Shown: positions 34,830 through 43,055, counted from the first letter of the stretch. The stretch: DNA of 64,000 nt from Hymenobacter aerophilus DSM 13606 (GCF_000382225.1 NZ_KB907801.1:124001-188000); one strand, 5' to 3'. Notes: generated by a model from the sequence alone, not told the origin. Numbers and translations are program-made.

Positions 34830-34952
34830 GCCAGGAATTATGTCATTCTGAGCAGAGCGAAGAATCTCGCGTGCCAAAGTAACTCTAGCTATAAAGGCGT
34901 TACCATTGCAAGCAAGATTCTTCGCTCTGCTCAGAATGACATAGTTCCTGGC
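34830..34952. repeat. Type B inverted repeat, 41-bp arms
   Basis: Arms 34830-34870 and 34912-34952 are reverse complements with two mismatches and a 41-base loop. Each arm contains GTCATTCTGAGCAGAGCG and GAAGAATCT. It lies 11 bases after the prolyl oligopeptidase stop and could serve as a terminator or 3'-end stabiliser. Confidence 0.9.
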
Positions 34953-34979
34953 AACTATCAACTGACAACTGACAACTCA
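34952..34979. repeat. Heptamer tandem repeat CAACTGA-like
   Basis: Four 7-base units in a row: CAACTAT, CAACTGA, CAACTGA, CAACTCA. It directly adjoins the right arm of the type B inverted repeat and lies just upstream of a TATCTTTG promoter box. Confidence 0.8.
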
Positions 34980-34986
34980 TTTGCCG

Positions 34987-34994
34987 TATCTTTG
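34987..34994 (+). promoter_or_regulatory. Bacteroidota -7 box TATCTTTG
   Basis: Exact match to TAnnTTTG, 44 bases before ATG 35039. No good TTG is found 17-23 bases upstream, so only the -7 part is supported. Confidence 0.5.
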
Positions 34995-35038
34995 CGGCTG
35001 CAAACCGCGTAATTGCCTTAGCTTTTTTGCTTTCTGAT

Positions 35039-35260
35039 ATGAAAAAAATGTCCTTGCTCGGCCTGCTGGCCGGTTCGCTGCTGCTCTCCGCTACCTCCTG
35101 TAGCAACCCCGAACATGAGCGGGAAGTAGATACGGCGGTTGAGCCCCTGACCTACCCGGCCCCGGCCGATACCACCGGCGGCAAAGAAGACCCCAACAAC
35201 CGCGAAATCAACGCCGTTAACGCCACCGAGTCCATCAAGAAGATGCAGCCGGTGATGTAA
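35039..35260 (+). CDS. Small lipoprotein of unknown function
   Basis: Protein of 73 residues. The signal peptide MKKMSLLGLLAGSLLLSATS ends at lipobox SATSC (Cys21), followed by a short acidic, Pro-rich tail (EREVDTAVEPLTYPAPADTT) and VNATESIKKMQPVM. I recognise no family. A promoter box lies 44 bases upstream and a strong terminator shortly after the stop, so it is a separate transcription unit. Confidence 0.78.
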   Translation: MKKMSLLGLLAGSLLLSATSCSNPEHEREVDTAVEPLTYPAPADTTGGKEDPNNREINAVNATESIKKMQPVM

Positions 35261-35282
35261 CTGCGGTCCGCCCACCAAAACC

Positions 35283-35319
35283 AGAAGAGCAACGCCCCGA
35301 CCGGGGCGTTGCTCTTCTT
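35283..35319 (+). terminator. Rho-independent terminator
   Basis: AGAAGAGCAACGCCCC pairs with GGGGCGTTGCTCTTCT, a 16-bp perfect stem with a 4-base loop, 22 bases after the lipoprotein stop. The A-rich sequence before it and TTCTTG after it make it work best on the plus strand. Confidence 0.85.
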
Positions 35320-35396
35320 GCGTTCGGGACACTGCAAAAGAATTCCGCGGAAAGTCAGCCACAACGCGCCCAACAGACCATAAGGCTCGTATTTTT

Positions 35397-35466
35397 ACTC
35401 ACCACTCACCACTCACCACTCACCACTCACCACTCACCACTCACCACTCACCACTCACCACTCACC
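35397..35466. repeat. Ten perfect ACTCACC heptamers
   Basis: Ten uninterrupted copies of ACTCACC, ending 8 bases before the GNAT ATG at 35475. There are no spacers, so it is not a CRISPR. It covers the whole region where a ribosome-binding site would lie. Confidence 0.97.
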
Positions 35467-35474
35467 ACACCGCC

Positions 35475-35981
35475 ATGTTCATTCGCCGGGGCCGGGAGGC
35501 CGATTTGCCGCAGGTGCTGGCCCTGATTCAGGAGCTGGCCGAATACGAAAAGGCACCGCAGGAAGTCACGAACACGCTGGCCGATATGCAGCGCGACGGT
35601 TTCGGTCCCGAGCCCATATTCGGCTTCTTCGTGGCCCTGGAGGTGCCCGAAGGCCCGATTGTGGGCCTGGCGCTGTACTACACCGCCTACTCGACCTGGA
35701 AGGGCCGGATGCTGTTTCTGGAAGACTTAGTGGTAACCGAAGCCATGCGCGGCACCGGCCTGGGCCGGCGGCTTTTTGAAGCCGTGGTGGCCGAAGCGCG
35801 CCATACCGGGGCCCACCGCCTCAAGTGGCAAGTGCTGGACTGGAACGAGCCGGCCATCGGCTTCTACAAGAAACTCGGCGCCAACCTCGACCCCGAATGG
35901 TACAACGGCAACCTCACCGCCGCGCAAATCCAGGATTTTCCCTGTGACCCCGCCGTAGAAGCCGTCGTGCGCGAGGAGTAG
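35475..35981 (+). CDS. GNAT family N-acetyltransferase
   Basis: Acetyltransferase of 168 residues that transfers acetyl from acetyl-CoA to an amine. Features: MFIRRGREADLPQVLALIQEL start; central strand VGLALYYTAYSTWKGRMLFLEDLVV (about 62-86); acetyl-CoA loop RGTGLGRRLF (about 92-101, the R/Q-x-x-G-x-G/A motif); LDWNEPAIGFYKKLGA (about 122-137) typical of the spermidine/diamine-acetyltransferase-like branch. The substrate is unknown. Translation starts just after the ten-copy heptamer repeat, with no visible ribosome-binding site. Confidence 0.92.
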   Translation: MFIRRGREADLPQVLALIQELAEYEKAPQEVTNTLADMQRDGFGPEPIFGFFVALEVPEGPIVGLALYYTAYSTWKGRMLFLEDLVVTEAMRGTGLGRRLFEAVVAEARHTGAHRLKWQVLDWNEPAIGFYKKLGANLDPEWYNGNLTAAQIQDFPCDPAVEAVVREE

Positions 35982-35991
35982 AGTAAAAAAC

Positions 35992-36086
35992 CCCTGTCAT
36001 CCTGAACGCAGTGAAGGACCTATACAGAAGCTAACATCAACCGTTAGTCTCTGTACAGGTCCTTCACTTTGTTCAGGATGACAGGG
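35992..36086. repeat. Type B inverted repeat, 36-bp arms
   Basis: Arms 35992-36027 and 36051-36086 pair with three mismatches around a 23-base loop. They contain CCCTGTCATCCTGAAC and GTGAAGGACCT, related to the other TCAT(C/T)CTGA elements. It separates the convergent GNAT and DUF4286 genes. Confidence 0.9.
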
Positions 36087-36109
36087 AGTTAGCTCCAGCT
36101 CAACTCGCC

Positions 36110-36409
36110 CTACATCACTTCCAGCATGGTGCGGAAAGAGGCGTAGCGGCCGCCGAAGTGCTTGTCCATGTCGGCGCGCAGGGTGGGGGCGGCCAGCTCC
36201 TGGTAGGTTTCGAGCTGCTCCAGGCTCACGGCGTAGTACTGGGCCGCGTAGGTGATGCCGCCTTCTTCCTCGTCGAGCATTCGGCAGAGCTGGCTTTTGA
36301 GGAAAAATCCGGTGGCCATCACCTCCGGCATGTGCGTGTCCTGCATGTACGCCAGCCACTGCTCGGCAATTTCCGGGTCGAGGCTGGTGGTTACGTTGTA
36401 TAGAATCAT
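36110..36409 (-). CDS. DUF4286 family protein
   Basis: Cytosolic protein of 99 residues. It opens MILYNVTTSLDPEIAEQWLA and contains HMPEVMATGFF and YAVSLEQLETY, the pattern of DUF4286, a dimeric ferredoxin-like (EthD/NIPSNAP-type) fold. The role is unknown; the fold suggests a small oxidoreductase or ligand-binding dimer. ATG 36409 was chosen; an upstream in-frame start adds six residues only. It is flanked on both sides by type B inverted repeats. Confidence 0.85.
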   Translation of the reverse strand: MILYNVTTSLDPEIAEQWLAYMQDTHMPEVMATGFFLKSQLCRMLDEEEGGITYAAQYYAVSLEQLETYQELAAPTLRADMDKHFGGRYASFRTMLEVM

Positions 36410-36459
36410 GGATGGGTAGTTGAGCATTCAGGACTTTGGGACAAAGGACAAAGATACGG

Positions 36460-36546
36460 TCATCCTGAGCTTGCGAAGGACCTATCCAGGCATGCTAATC
36501 TTCCATGGCAGCTTCTGAATAGGTCCTTCGCAAGCTCAGGATGACA
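36460..36546. repeat. Type B inverted repeat, 27-bp perfect arms
   Basis: Arms 36460-36486 and 36520-36546 are exact reverse complements with GTCATCCTGAGCTTGCG and GAAGGACCTAT. The loop is 33 bases. It lies upstream of DUF4286 and downstream of the DUF6526 gene, both on the minus strand. Confidence 0.9.
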
Positions 36547-36566
36547 GATGGCTACCCTTGCCTCCA

Positions 36567-37016
36567 TCACACCCGCATATCGTCAAAATGGAAGTCCCGG
36601 ATACGGGCCTGAATGTCTTTCGACGACAGATTTTCGCGGATGGCGGCCTGGGTGAGGTCGGCCAGCTCGGCGTCGCCGGCAAAGCGCAGGGCCAGAATCT
36701 GGCTGAGCTTGAGCTGCTCTTCCAAGGGGCGCAGGCTCTGGCCGGTTACCTCAAAATAGCGCTGGCGCACCTCCAGCCGCAGCAGCCGGTCCTGGAGCGT
36801 GAGGGCGTAGTGCTGGCGCAGCATCAGCAGCACGCCGAAGCCGACGACGGCCAGCGCGGCCACCGTAAACCAGAGGCGCGAAATTTCGGAGTCGTCGCCG
36901 GCCACATCGAGGTAACGCCGCACGCCGTAGATGGCCAGAATGAGGGCCGCCGGCAGCAACACAAAGTGGTGCCAGGGGTAGAACATGAGCGTATTTTTGG
37001 TCGGTTTAGCGGCCAT
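36567..37016 (-). CDS. DUF6526-type membrane protein
   Basis: Protein of 149 residues with two membrane spans, about 13-30 (YPWHHFVLLPAALILAIYG) and 48-66 (LWFTVAALAVVGFGVLLML), then a cytosolic helical part (RQHYALTLQDRLLRLEVRQR) and a C-terminal DFHFDDMRV. The pattern matches a Bacteroidota-wide small protein I know as DUF6526; function unknown. It is the first gene leftward after a terminator that separates it from the TonB receptor upstream. Confidence 0.78.
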   Translation of the reverse strand: MAAKPTKNTLMFYPWHHFVLLPAALILAIYGVRRYLDVAGDDSEISRLWFTVAALAVVGFGVLLMLRQHYALTLQDRLLRLEVRQRYFEVTGQSLRPLEEQLKLSQILALRFAGDAELADLTQAAIRENLSSKDIQARIRDFHFDDMRV

Positions 37017-37058
37017 AGGAGGTGGTCTAAGTGAAGAAGAGTGAACTGCTGATACGCA

Positions 37059-37085
37059 AAAACTCCGGCCCGCGGCCGGAGTTTA
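37059..37085 (-). terminator. Hairpin terminator after the TonB receptor
   Basis: AAACTCCGGCC pairs with GGCCGGAGTTT (11-bp stem, 3-base loop). It lies 32 bases beyond the end of the TonB receptor gene at 37117. In minus sense the stem is followed by TTTGCG, a short T-run, so termination is moderate. Confidence 0.65.
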
Positions 37086-37116
37086 AGTCGTTGGCTGAGG
37101 CCGGGGCCCTACAGCG

Positions 37117-39567
37117 CTACTTGAACGAAAGCGGCACAATGAGTTTCGCACTCAGGTTGCGCCCCATATTGAACACGCCCTGCCGGCCGGTGGCGTAGTT
37201 TACGTCGGTGTACTTGAGGCGGCTCAGGTGGTTCTGGTAGGCCACGTCGAACACGTTGTTCAAGGTCAGGTAAAGCGAGAACAGCGTGCGGTCCTTGGCC
37301 GATACCACGTCGGAGCCCAGCCCCAGATTCACCAGCGTGTAGCCCGGCGTGCGGGTTTCGGTGTCGAAGGCCGAGTAGATGCGGTTCTGGGCGAAGTTGT
37401 GCTCCAGCGCCGTGCGGGCATACAGGTTGCGCAGCCGCGAGCCGCCCACCTTCGCAAAGTTCACCCGCAGCTCCGACTGAAACCGGTCGGCCGGAATGAA
37501 GGGCAGGTGGCGCTGGCCCGCGGGCTGGCCCAGCTGCACGGCCCGCACCATCGAAAACGAGTTTTCGAAGTGCAGCCAGTCGAGCGGGTGGGGGTGCAAA
37601 TCGAGGCTGATTTCGCCGCCCGCCAGCCGCGCATCTCCCTGCCCGTAGCGGAACACCCGGTCGCCCTCCACCGAGAGCGAGTCGCCGCCGCCGGCCGCGC
37701 CCAGCACGCTCGGGAAGATGTAGTTGCTGATGCGGTTGCGGAACGCATCAACCGACAAATCGACGTGCTCGGAGGTAAACGCCAGACCTCCATCGAGCTG
37801 GAAACTGGTTTCCGCTTTCAGATTCGGCTCGCCGATTTCGTAGCGCACGGTGCCTTCGTGCTTGCCGTTCGAGCCCAGCTCGGCAATGTTGGGCGCCCGG
37901 AAACCGCGGGCCGCGTTGGCCTTGAGCACCAGGTTTTCGCCCAGCGAGTAAGCCCCGCCCACGCTGCCGCTCACGTTGCGGAAGGTGCTCGTGAAGCCCC
38001 CGAATTTCGCCTCGCCCTGGCCCGCCGGTACCGGCTGCTCGTCCTCGCCAAGGTACAGCGCATCGGCCTTGATGCGGCGCAAATCGTAGCGGAGGCCCCC
38101 GCTTACATCGAGCCGGCCGAAGCTCTTTTTAGTCACCCCGAACACGCCGCCATCGAGCAGCCGGTAGGCCGGAATCAGGAATTCCATGCCTTTGTTCTGG
38201 TTTTCCTGCTGCATGCCGCTCACCCCAAACGTGGTGTTCCAGCCGTTCATTTCGGGCAGAAACCAGCGCAGGGCGTAATCCACGGTGCGCAGCTGGAAAA
38301 ACAGCGACGTTTCGGCCTGGTCGAGGGCGTTGCCGAACTCGCGGCGCAGGTTCTGCTGCCAGCCCAGGTTGGCCGTGAGCCGGTGCCGCCCCAGAATAAA
38401 GCTGTTGTCGAGGCCCAGGCGCAGGTGGTTGACCTGCTGGCGCGGCACGGCCAGGCCGTAGCCGCGCAAATCGGCATCAGAAACCAGCACGTCGGCCAGC
38501 TCGTCGCCAGCAGCGGTGGGTACTTCCTTCAGAAACCGGCCCGTCAGCGAGTCGCGGGCGCCTTCAATCAGGCCCAGCTGCTGGTTGAAGGAGTTGAAGG
38601 TGAGGTGCGAGTAGCCCCAGCTTTTGTTCAGGCCTACGTAGCCGCTGCCATCAAGCTCCCGGAAACCCGAGTTGTATACCCGGCCGTCGTAGCGGTTGCG
38701 GTAGTTGCCGGCCAGCTTGCCCGAGCCGCGCAGTTGCCAGTTCAGGCCGTTCAGGTTGCCCGCGTTCCAGAGCGAGTAGCCCTGTTGGTGGTTGTTGGTC
38801 TGGTAGGTGGCGGCCGCCGCGCCCAGCACCCGGCCCTCGGCCACCGGCTCGGGCGGCAGAAAGTTGATGACGCCCGCCAGGCCATCCGAGCCATACAGCA
38901 GCGAGCCGGGCCCCTTGATAATCTCGGCCCTATCGATGCTGAATTCGTCGATTTCGATGCCGTGCTCGTCGCCCCACTGCTGGCCTTCCTGCTTGGCGCC
39001 GTTGTTGAGGGTGATGACGCGGTTGGCCCCCAGTCCCCGGATAACGGGCTTGCTGATGGCCGCGCCGGTCGTCAGCTGGTTGAGGCCGGGCACGTGGGCC
39101 AGCGCATCCACGGCGTTGGTGGCCGAAGTCTGCTGCAGCCGGGCCTGGTCGACTACGGTGGTGGGCACGGGCGAACGGCGCATTTCGGTGCTGGCCGACA
39201 CGCCCGTTACCACCACCTGCCCGATTTCGGTGGCCGTGGGCTCCAGCGTCACATCGAGCACCGCGCCGGCACCCGTGTCCACGGTGCGGGCCACCGTCGA
39301 GTAGCCCACAAAGCGTACCTGCATCAGAAAGCGCCCCCGCGGCAGGTCGGCAAAGCTGAACCGTCCGTTTCCATCGGTGGCGGTGGCCTGCCTGAGGTCG
39401 GGGAAATAAACGGTGGCGCCGGGCAGCGCCTCGCCGGTGGCGGCATCGGTGATGCGCCCGGTTACGGGGGCCTCGGCGGTAGTGCGGGCAGTGGCCGGCG
39501 CGGGGCTTTGTGCCACAGCGAAGCCCGAACCGAGCACTAGGCTGGTCGTGATAAAGAAGCGAACCAT
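37117..39567 (-). CDS. TonB-dependent receptor, possibly for a metal
   Basis: Outer-membrane receptor of 816 residues. Signal peptide MVRFFITTSLVLGSGFAVAQ; a carboxypeptidase-like beta-sandwich at about 35-115 (VTGRITDAATGEALPGATV); plug domain at about 125-235 with GLGANRVITLNNGAKQEGQQ and a following GDEHGIEID; then a barrel ending in a C-terminal FK (IVPLSFK). The His-containing plug loop and the His-rich secreted protein encoded just upstream suggest a metal such as zinc or copper, but this is inference. ATG 39567 opens the signal peptide. No cobalamin riboswitch was found upstream. Confidence 0.92.
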   Translation of the reverse strand: MVRFFITTSLVLGSGFAVAQSPAPATARTTAEAPVTGRITDAATGEALPGATVYFPDLRQATATDGNGRFSFADLPRGRFLMQVRFVGYSTVARTVDTGAGAVLDVTLEPTATEIGQVVVTGVSASTEMRRSPVPTTVVDQARLQQTSATNAVDALAHVPGLNQLTTGAAISKPVIRGLGANRVITLNNGAKQEGQQWGDEHGIEIDEFSIDRAEIIKGPGSLLYGSDGLAGVINFLPPEPVAEGRVLGAAAATYQTNNHQQGYSLWNAGNLNGLNWQLRGSGKLAGNYRNRYDGRVYNSGFRELDGSGYVGLNKSWGYSHLTFNSFNQQLGLIEGARDSLTGRFLKEVPTAAGDELADVLVSDADLRGYGLAVPRQQVNHLRLGLDNSFILGRHRLTANLGWQQNLRREFGNALDQAETSLFFQLRTVDYALRWFLPEMNGWNTTFGVSGMQQENQNKGMEFLIPAYRLLDGGVFGVTKKSFGRLDVSGGLRYDLRRIKADALYLGEDEQPVPAGQGEAKFGGFTSTFRNVSGSVGGAYSLGENLVLKANAARGFRAPNIAELGSNGKHEGTVRYEIGEPNLKAETSFQLDGGLAFTSEHVDLSVDAFRNRISNYIFPSVLGAAGGGDSLSVEGDRVFRYGQGDARLAGGEISLDLHPHPLDWLHFENSFSMVRAVQLGQPAGQRHLPFIPADRFQSELRVNFAKVGGSRLRNLYARTALEHNFAQNRIYSAFDTETRTPGYTLVNLGLGSDVVSAKDRTLFSLYLTLNNVFDVAYQNHLSRLKYTDVNYATGRQGVFNMGRNLSAKLIVPLSFK

Positions 39568-39812
39568 AAAATGAAGAAAGGGGAGGCCCGGCCGCCATAC
39601 GGCAACGTCTCTGCAGCGCGACCTAGTAATGGTCAAGCGCCAACAGAAGCAGCGTCCGCCGCAAAGGGCCAGTCGCCTCAAAGAAGTAGAAAAGGACAGA
39701 GCCTCGCGCAGACGTAATGCTACGGGAAAGGCCCCAACGCACACCCGCCGGGCGGCGCCAGTCTCAGAAATGAAATTTTCGGCCCACCAAGGAGTTGAAT
39801 TGGCGTAGCCTT

Positions 39813-39847
39813 ACTAAGCACTAAGCACTAAGCACTAAGCACTAAGC
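39813..39847. repeat. Five perfect ACTAAGC heptamers
   Basis: Five uninterrupted copies. On the minus strand each unit contains TAG, and because 7 is not a multiple of 3 successive copies place a TAG in all three frames. The first in-frame one ends the His-rich gene at 39828. Confidence 0.95.
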
Positions 39848-40184
39848 CGCGGGCGGGCGGGCCACGCAGGTCGGCGGTGGCGCGGGTGGCCGAGTGCCAC
39901 ACCGAGCCGGCCGGCAGCGAGCGGGCCGGCTGGTAGCCCACCAGCGGAACCGGCAGCACGAGCGGGGCCGGGGGCTGGAAGGCCAGGTTGAAAAAATGGT
40001 CGACTGCGCAGTGCTGGTGCTGGCTGCTGACGACAGCCTTGCGGCTGCCCGCCGGCCCGGCTTCGAGCGGGGCATCGACGGTGTGCTGGTGTTCGTGCAG
40101 CGCCAGAATCCAGGCATCGGGCACCTGCACCCGTGCAAAGCACAGGAGCAGCACCAAAGCCAGCCGGGACCGAAGAGTACGCAT
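39828..40184 (-). CDS. His-rich secreted protein upstream of the TonB receptor
   Basis: Predicted exported protein of 118 residues. The N-terminus MRTLRSRLALVLLLCFARVQV is a signal peptide. Mature features: ALHEHQHTVDAP (about 29-40) and SSQHQHCAVDHFFNLAFQPP (about 53-72), two His clusters plus one Cys, suited to a transition metal; the end is a Pro/Arg-rich stretch. The stop codon lies inside the ACTAAGC heptamer repeat, so the last few residues (GLVLSA) are repeat-encoded and the natural C-terminus may have been changed. It lies 260 bases upstream of the TonB receptor on the same strand. Not assigned to a family. Confidence 0.65.
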   Translation of the reverse strand: MRTLRSRLALVLLLCFARVQVPDAWILALHEHQHTVDAPLEAGPAGSRKAVVSSQHQHCAVDHFFNLAFQPPAPLVLPVPLVGYQPARSLPAGSVWHSATRATADLRGPPARGLVLSA

Positions 40185-40384
40185 CTGAACAGAACGAAAG
40201 CGGAGCTAAATGTACGGCGAAAAAGCCCTCAACTCAGTAAGCGGCGTTTCTGTCGTCTGTATATGATATTTATTGATTTGTGCTTTATCAAGAATCAATT
40301 TTTAGGGGTATTATCGGCGAAGATGGAAGTGCAAAAGAAAAAAGTCGTATTCCGCTGAAGTAGAGGGCTTCTTGAAAATTTGTA

Positions 40385-40415
40385 TTTGTAGTGTGCGGCA
40401 CTTACTGTACTATTG
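40385..40415 (+). promoter_or_regulatory. Bacteroidota-type promoter TTTG-N19-TACTATTG
   Basis: TTTG at 40385-40388, a 19-base spacer and TACTATTG at 40408-40415 (7 of 8 to TAnnTTTG) match the -33/-7 promoter of the phylum. It lies in an AT-rich stretch 53 bases before ATG 40469. Confidence 0.5.
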
Positions 40416-40468
40416 TATCCCGAATTTTATATGTGCGTGTTGGAGAGAAGTTTACTGGTGCAGTGGTA

Positions 40469-40918
40469 ATGGAAGTTGAAACGGCGGATTGTCCGCTAGA
40501 GGTTAAATACGAGCGAAATGCGGCGTTGCTGCATGCGCAATGGCGGTTTCTGGCTGCCCCGCACCGTGCGCCGCTGGCCCTGCAGGGCCTGCTGGCCGCG
40601 GCGGCCGGCCCCCGGGTGCGCGACTGCCTCTTGGACTTACGGCATATGCCTGATTTAGGCTCCATGGGCCAGCCGCAGACGGAGTACCATTTGCTGGTTC
40701 AGCTTGCCTCCTTGCCGCTGCAGCACCTGGCATTGGTATTTAAGGCTGATTGGCAGCATGAGGCCCTGCTGGCCGCCATGCACGACCAAGCGCCCGCCTA
40801 CGAAGTGCAGGTGTTCGATGATGCGGCCACGGCCCTCGACTGGCTCCGGCATACCGGCGAGGGTTTCCGGGGGCGGTCCAGAAGTGGCTCCGCTATGCAC
40901 CGGTCGCTGTCAAACTGA
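40469..40918 (+). CDS. Small cytosolic protein, possible SpoIIAA/STAS-like fold
   Basis: Protein of 149 residues with no signal or span. The middle has VRDCLLDLRHMPDLG (about 50-64) followed by LVQLASLPLQHLALVFKADW, a strand-helix-strand pattern like SpoIIAA-like/STAS proteins of Bacteroidota. The C-terminus is Ser/Arg-rich. ATG 40469 fits the promoter just upstream; a longer frame starts earlier. The function cannot be stated. It is 114 bases upstream of htpG on the same strand. Confidence 0.6.
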   Translation: MEVETADCPLEVKYERNAALLHAQWRFLAAPHRAPLALQGLLAAAAGPRVRDCLLDLRHMPDLGSMGQPQTEYHLLVQLASLPLQHLALVFKADWQHEALLAAMHDQAPAYEVQVFDDAATALDWLRHTGEGFRGRSRSGSAMHRSLSN

Positions 40919-41032
40919 CAGCCGCCGCCAGACTGGAACAGGGTTTGAAATCAGCTTTCCGCGCCGTTGGCCGCCCTGTGGGGCTGGCAAATTGGCCGGT
41001 TTCCGTTTTCATTCACCTTTTCTGATTCTGTT

Positions 41033-42874
41033 ATGCAAGAGAAAGGCAGCATCTCGATTCACACCGAGAACATCTTTCCCATCATCAAGAAATTCCTGTA
41101 TTCTGACCACGAGATATTCCTGCGCGAGCTGGTCAGCAACGCCGTCGATGCCACCCAGAAGCTGCAGAGCCTGGCCCGCCAGGGCGAGTTCAAGGACGAG
41201 CTGGGCGAGCTGAAAGTGCGCGTTACGGTTGACAAGGAAGCGCGCAAAATCACGGTTTCCGACCACGGCCTGGGCATGAGCGCCGAGGAAATCAAGAAGT
41301 ACATCAACCAGATTGCCTTCTCCGGCGCCACCGAGTTTGTGGAGAAGTACAAGGAAACCGACGCGCAGGCCAAAGACCAGATTATCGGCCAGTTCGGCCT
41401 GGGTTTCTACTCGGCCTTCATGGTGGCCAAGGAAGTGGAAATCTGGTCTAAATCGTACAAGGGCGACCCCACGGCCCACTGGACCTGCGACGGCAGCACC
41501 GAGTTTACGCTCGAAGAAACCGAGGGCGAGCACGCCAAGGCCGAGCGCGGCACCGATGTGGTGCTGCACGTGGCCGACGACTCGGACGAGTTTCTGGAGC
41601 CGGCCCGCCTGAAGGGCATCCTCACCAAATACTGCAAGTTCCTGCCCATCCCGATTGAGTTCGAGGGCGAGGTGATCAACCAGACCCAGCCCATCTGGAC
41701 CAAGCAGCCCGCCGACCTCACCGACGAGGATTACCTTAAGTTCTACCAGGAGCTGTACCCGTTTTCGGAGCCGCCCCTGTTCTGGATTCACCTCAACGTT
41801 GATTACCCGTTCAACCTGACGGGCATCCTGTACTTCCCCAAGGTGAAGGACGAGCTGCAGTTCCAGCGCAACAAAATCCAGCTTTACTCGCGTCAGGTCT
41901 TCATTACTGATGAGGTGAAGGACGTGGTGCCCGAGTTCCTGATGCTGCTGCACGGCGTGCTCGACTCGCCCGATATTCCGCTCAACGTGAGCCGCAGCTT
42001 CCTGCAGGCCGATGGCGCGGTGCGCAAAATCAACCAGTACATCACCAAAAAGGTGGCCGACAAGTTGGCCGAACTGTTTCGCAAAGACCGCGAAGGCTAC
42101 GAGCAGAAGTGGTCGGACATTGGCCTGTTCGTGAAGTACGGCATGCTTTCCGACGAGAAGTTCTACGAGAAGGCCAAAGATTTCGTGCTGGTACAGAACG
42201 TAGCCGGCAAGTTCTTCACGCTGCCCGAGTACCAGGAGTTCGTGCAGGCGAACCAGAAAGACAAGAACGAGCAGACGGTTGTCCTCTACACCACCGACCC
42301 GGAGGCCCAGCACGGCTTCGTGCAGGCGGCTCAGGAGCGCGGCTACGACGTACTCGTGCTCGACGGCCCGCTGGATTCGCACTTCATCGGTCAGCTGGAG
42401 CAGAAGCTGGAGAAAACGACCTTCAAGCGCGTGGACGCCGAAACTACCGGCAAGCTTATCGAAAAGGAGGAGGCGGCCGAGAGCGTGCTCAGCGACGACG
42501 AGAAAACCCGCCTGACCGACGTGTTCAAACAGGCCATCAACAACGAGCACATGCAGGTGCAGGTGGAGGCCCTTTCGCCCCAGGATGCGCCCGTCATCAT
42601 CACGCTCCCCGAATTCATGCGCCGCATGAAGGATATGCAGCGCACCGGCGGCGGGGGCGGCATGCAGATGTTCGGCTCGCTGCCCGACTCCTACACCGTG
42701 AGCGTGAATGCCAACCACCCGGTTACGCAGCGGGTGCTGAGCGCCGAGGGCGACGCCGGCAGCCAGTTGGCCCGTCAGGCCTTCGACCTGGCGCTGCTGG
42801 CCCAGGGCCTGCTGAAAGGCGAGGCGCTAACGGCCTTTGTGAAGCGCAGCGCCGATTTGCTGGCCGCCGAGTAG
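41033..42874 (+). CDS. htpG: Molecular chaperone HtpG (Hsp90)
   Basis: Bacterial Hsp90, 613 residues, an ATP-dependent chaperone dimer of the cytosol. The start QEKGSISIHTENIFPIIKKF is typical; ATP-binding landmarks are ELVSNAVDAT (about 30-39; Asn-Ala-Val-Asp replaces the more usual NA[S/A]D), DHGLGMS (about 79-85) and IGQFGLGFYSAFM (about 118-130). The middle-domain Arg loop (LNVSRSFLQ, about 320-328) is intact. Length is normal for the family. ATG 41033 was chosen because HtpG proteins begin a few residues before this motif. A terminator follows. Confidence 0.97.
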   Translation: MQEKGSISIHTENIFPIIKKFLYSDHEIFLRELVSNAVDATQKLQSLARQGEFKDELGELKVRVTVDKEARKITVSDHGLGMSAEEIKKYINQIAFSGATEFVEKYKETDAQAKDQIIGQFGLGFYSAFMVAKEVEIWSKSYKGDPTAHWTCDGSTEFTLEETEGEHAKAERGTDVVLHVADDSDEFLEPARLKGILTKYCKFLPIPIEFEGEVINQTQPIWTKQPADLTDEDYLKFYQELYPFSEPPLFWIHLNVDYPFNLTGILYFPKVKDELQFQRNKIQLYSRQVFITDEVKDVVPEFLMLLHGVLDSPDIPLNVSRSFLQADGAVRKINQYITKKVADKLAELFRKDREGYEQKWSDIGLFVKYGMLSDEKFYEKAKDFVLVQNVAGKFFTLPEYQEFVQANQKDKNEQTVVLYTTDPEAQHGFVQAAQERGYDVLVLDGPLDSHFIGQLEQKLEKTTFKRVDAETTGKLIEKEEAAESVLSDDEKTRLTDVFKQAINNEHMQVQVEALSPQDAPVIITLPEFMRRMKDMQRTGGGGGMQMFGSLPDSYTVSVNANHPVTQRVLSAEGDAGSQLARQAFDLALLAQGLLKGEALTAFVKRSADLLAAE

Positions 42875-42904
42875 TTGTAGAGGGTATATAAAGTTCTAAG
42901 CAGT

Positions 42905-42940
42905 ACAAAACCCTGGCGGCCTTGGTCGCTGGGGTTTTGT
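42905..42940 (+). terminator. Terminator after htpG
   Basis: ACAAAACCC pairs with GGGGTTTTGT, with a 17-base loop that can itself pair in part, followed by GTTTCG. It lies 30 bases after the htpG stop. Confidence 0.65.
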
Positions 42941-43055
42941 GTTTCGGAGACAGTGAACCGGGGTTAAACGGTTGCCGGCTCCTGGCAAAACCGGCGGCAA
43001 GCTAGCAGCTATCCGCTAAAAGCCAATACCTGAAAGAGCCGGTACCAAATCCGTT

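Noticed and set aside
35397..35466. Tandem repeat taken as a CRISPR array
   Set aside because: Unit of 7 bases with no spacers and no cas gene nearby.
37228..39540. 770-codon plus-strand frame opposite the TonB receptor
   Set aside because: Shadow frame; the receptor on the minus strand has a signal peptide, plug and barrel end.
39568..39827. Possible cobalamin riboswitch upstream of the TonB receptor
   Set aside because: No B12-box-like sequence or conserved core was found on the minus strand.
40185..40468. AT-rich gap considered as a replication origin or horizontally acquired island
   Set aside because: No DnaA-box cluster or integration features; one promoter-like site explains part of the AT richness.
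40391..40468. Longer N-terminus for the STAS-like protein
   Set aside because: It would begin inside the promoter-like site, and the extra residues look non-coding.
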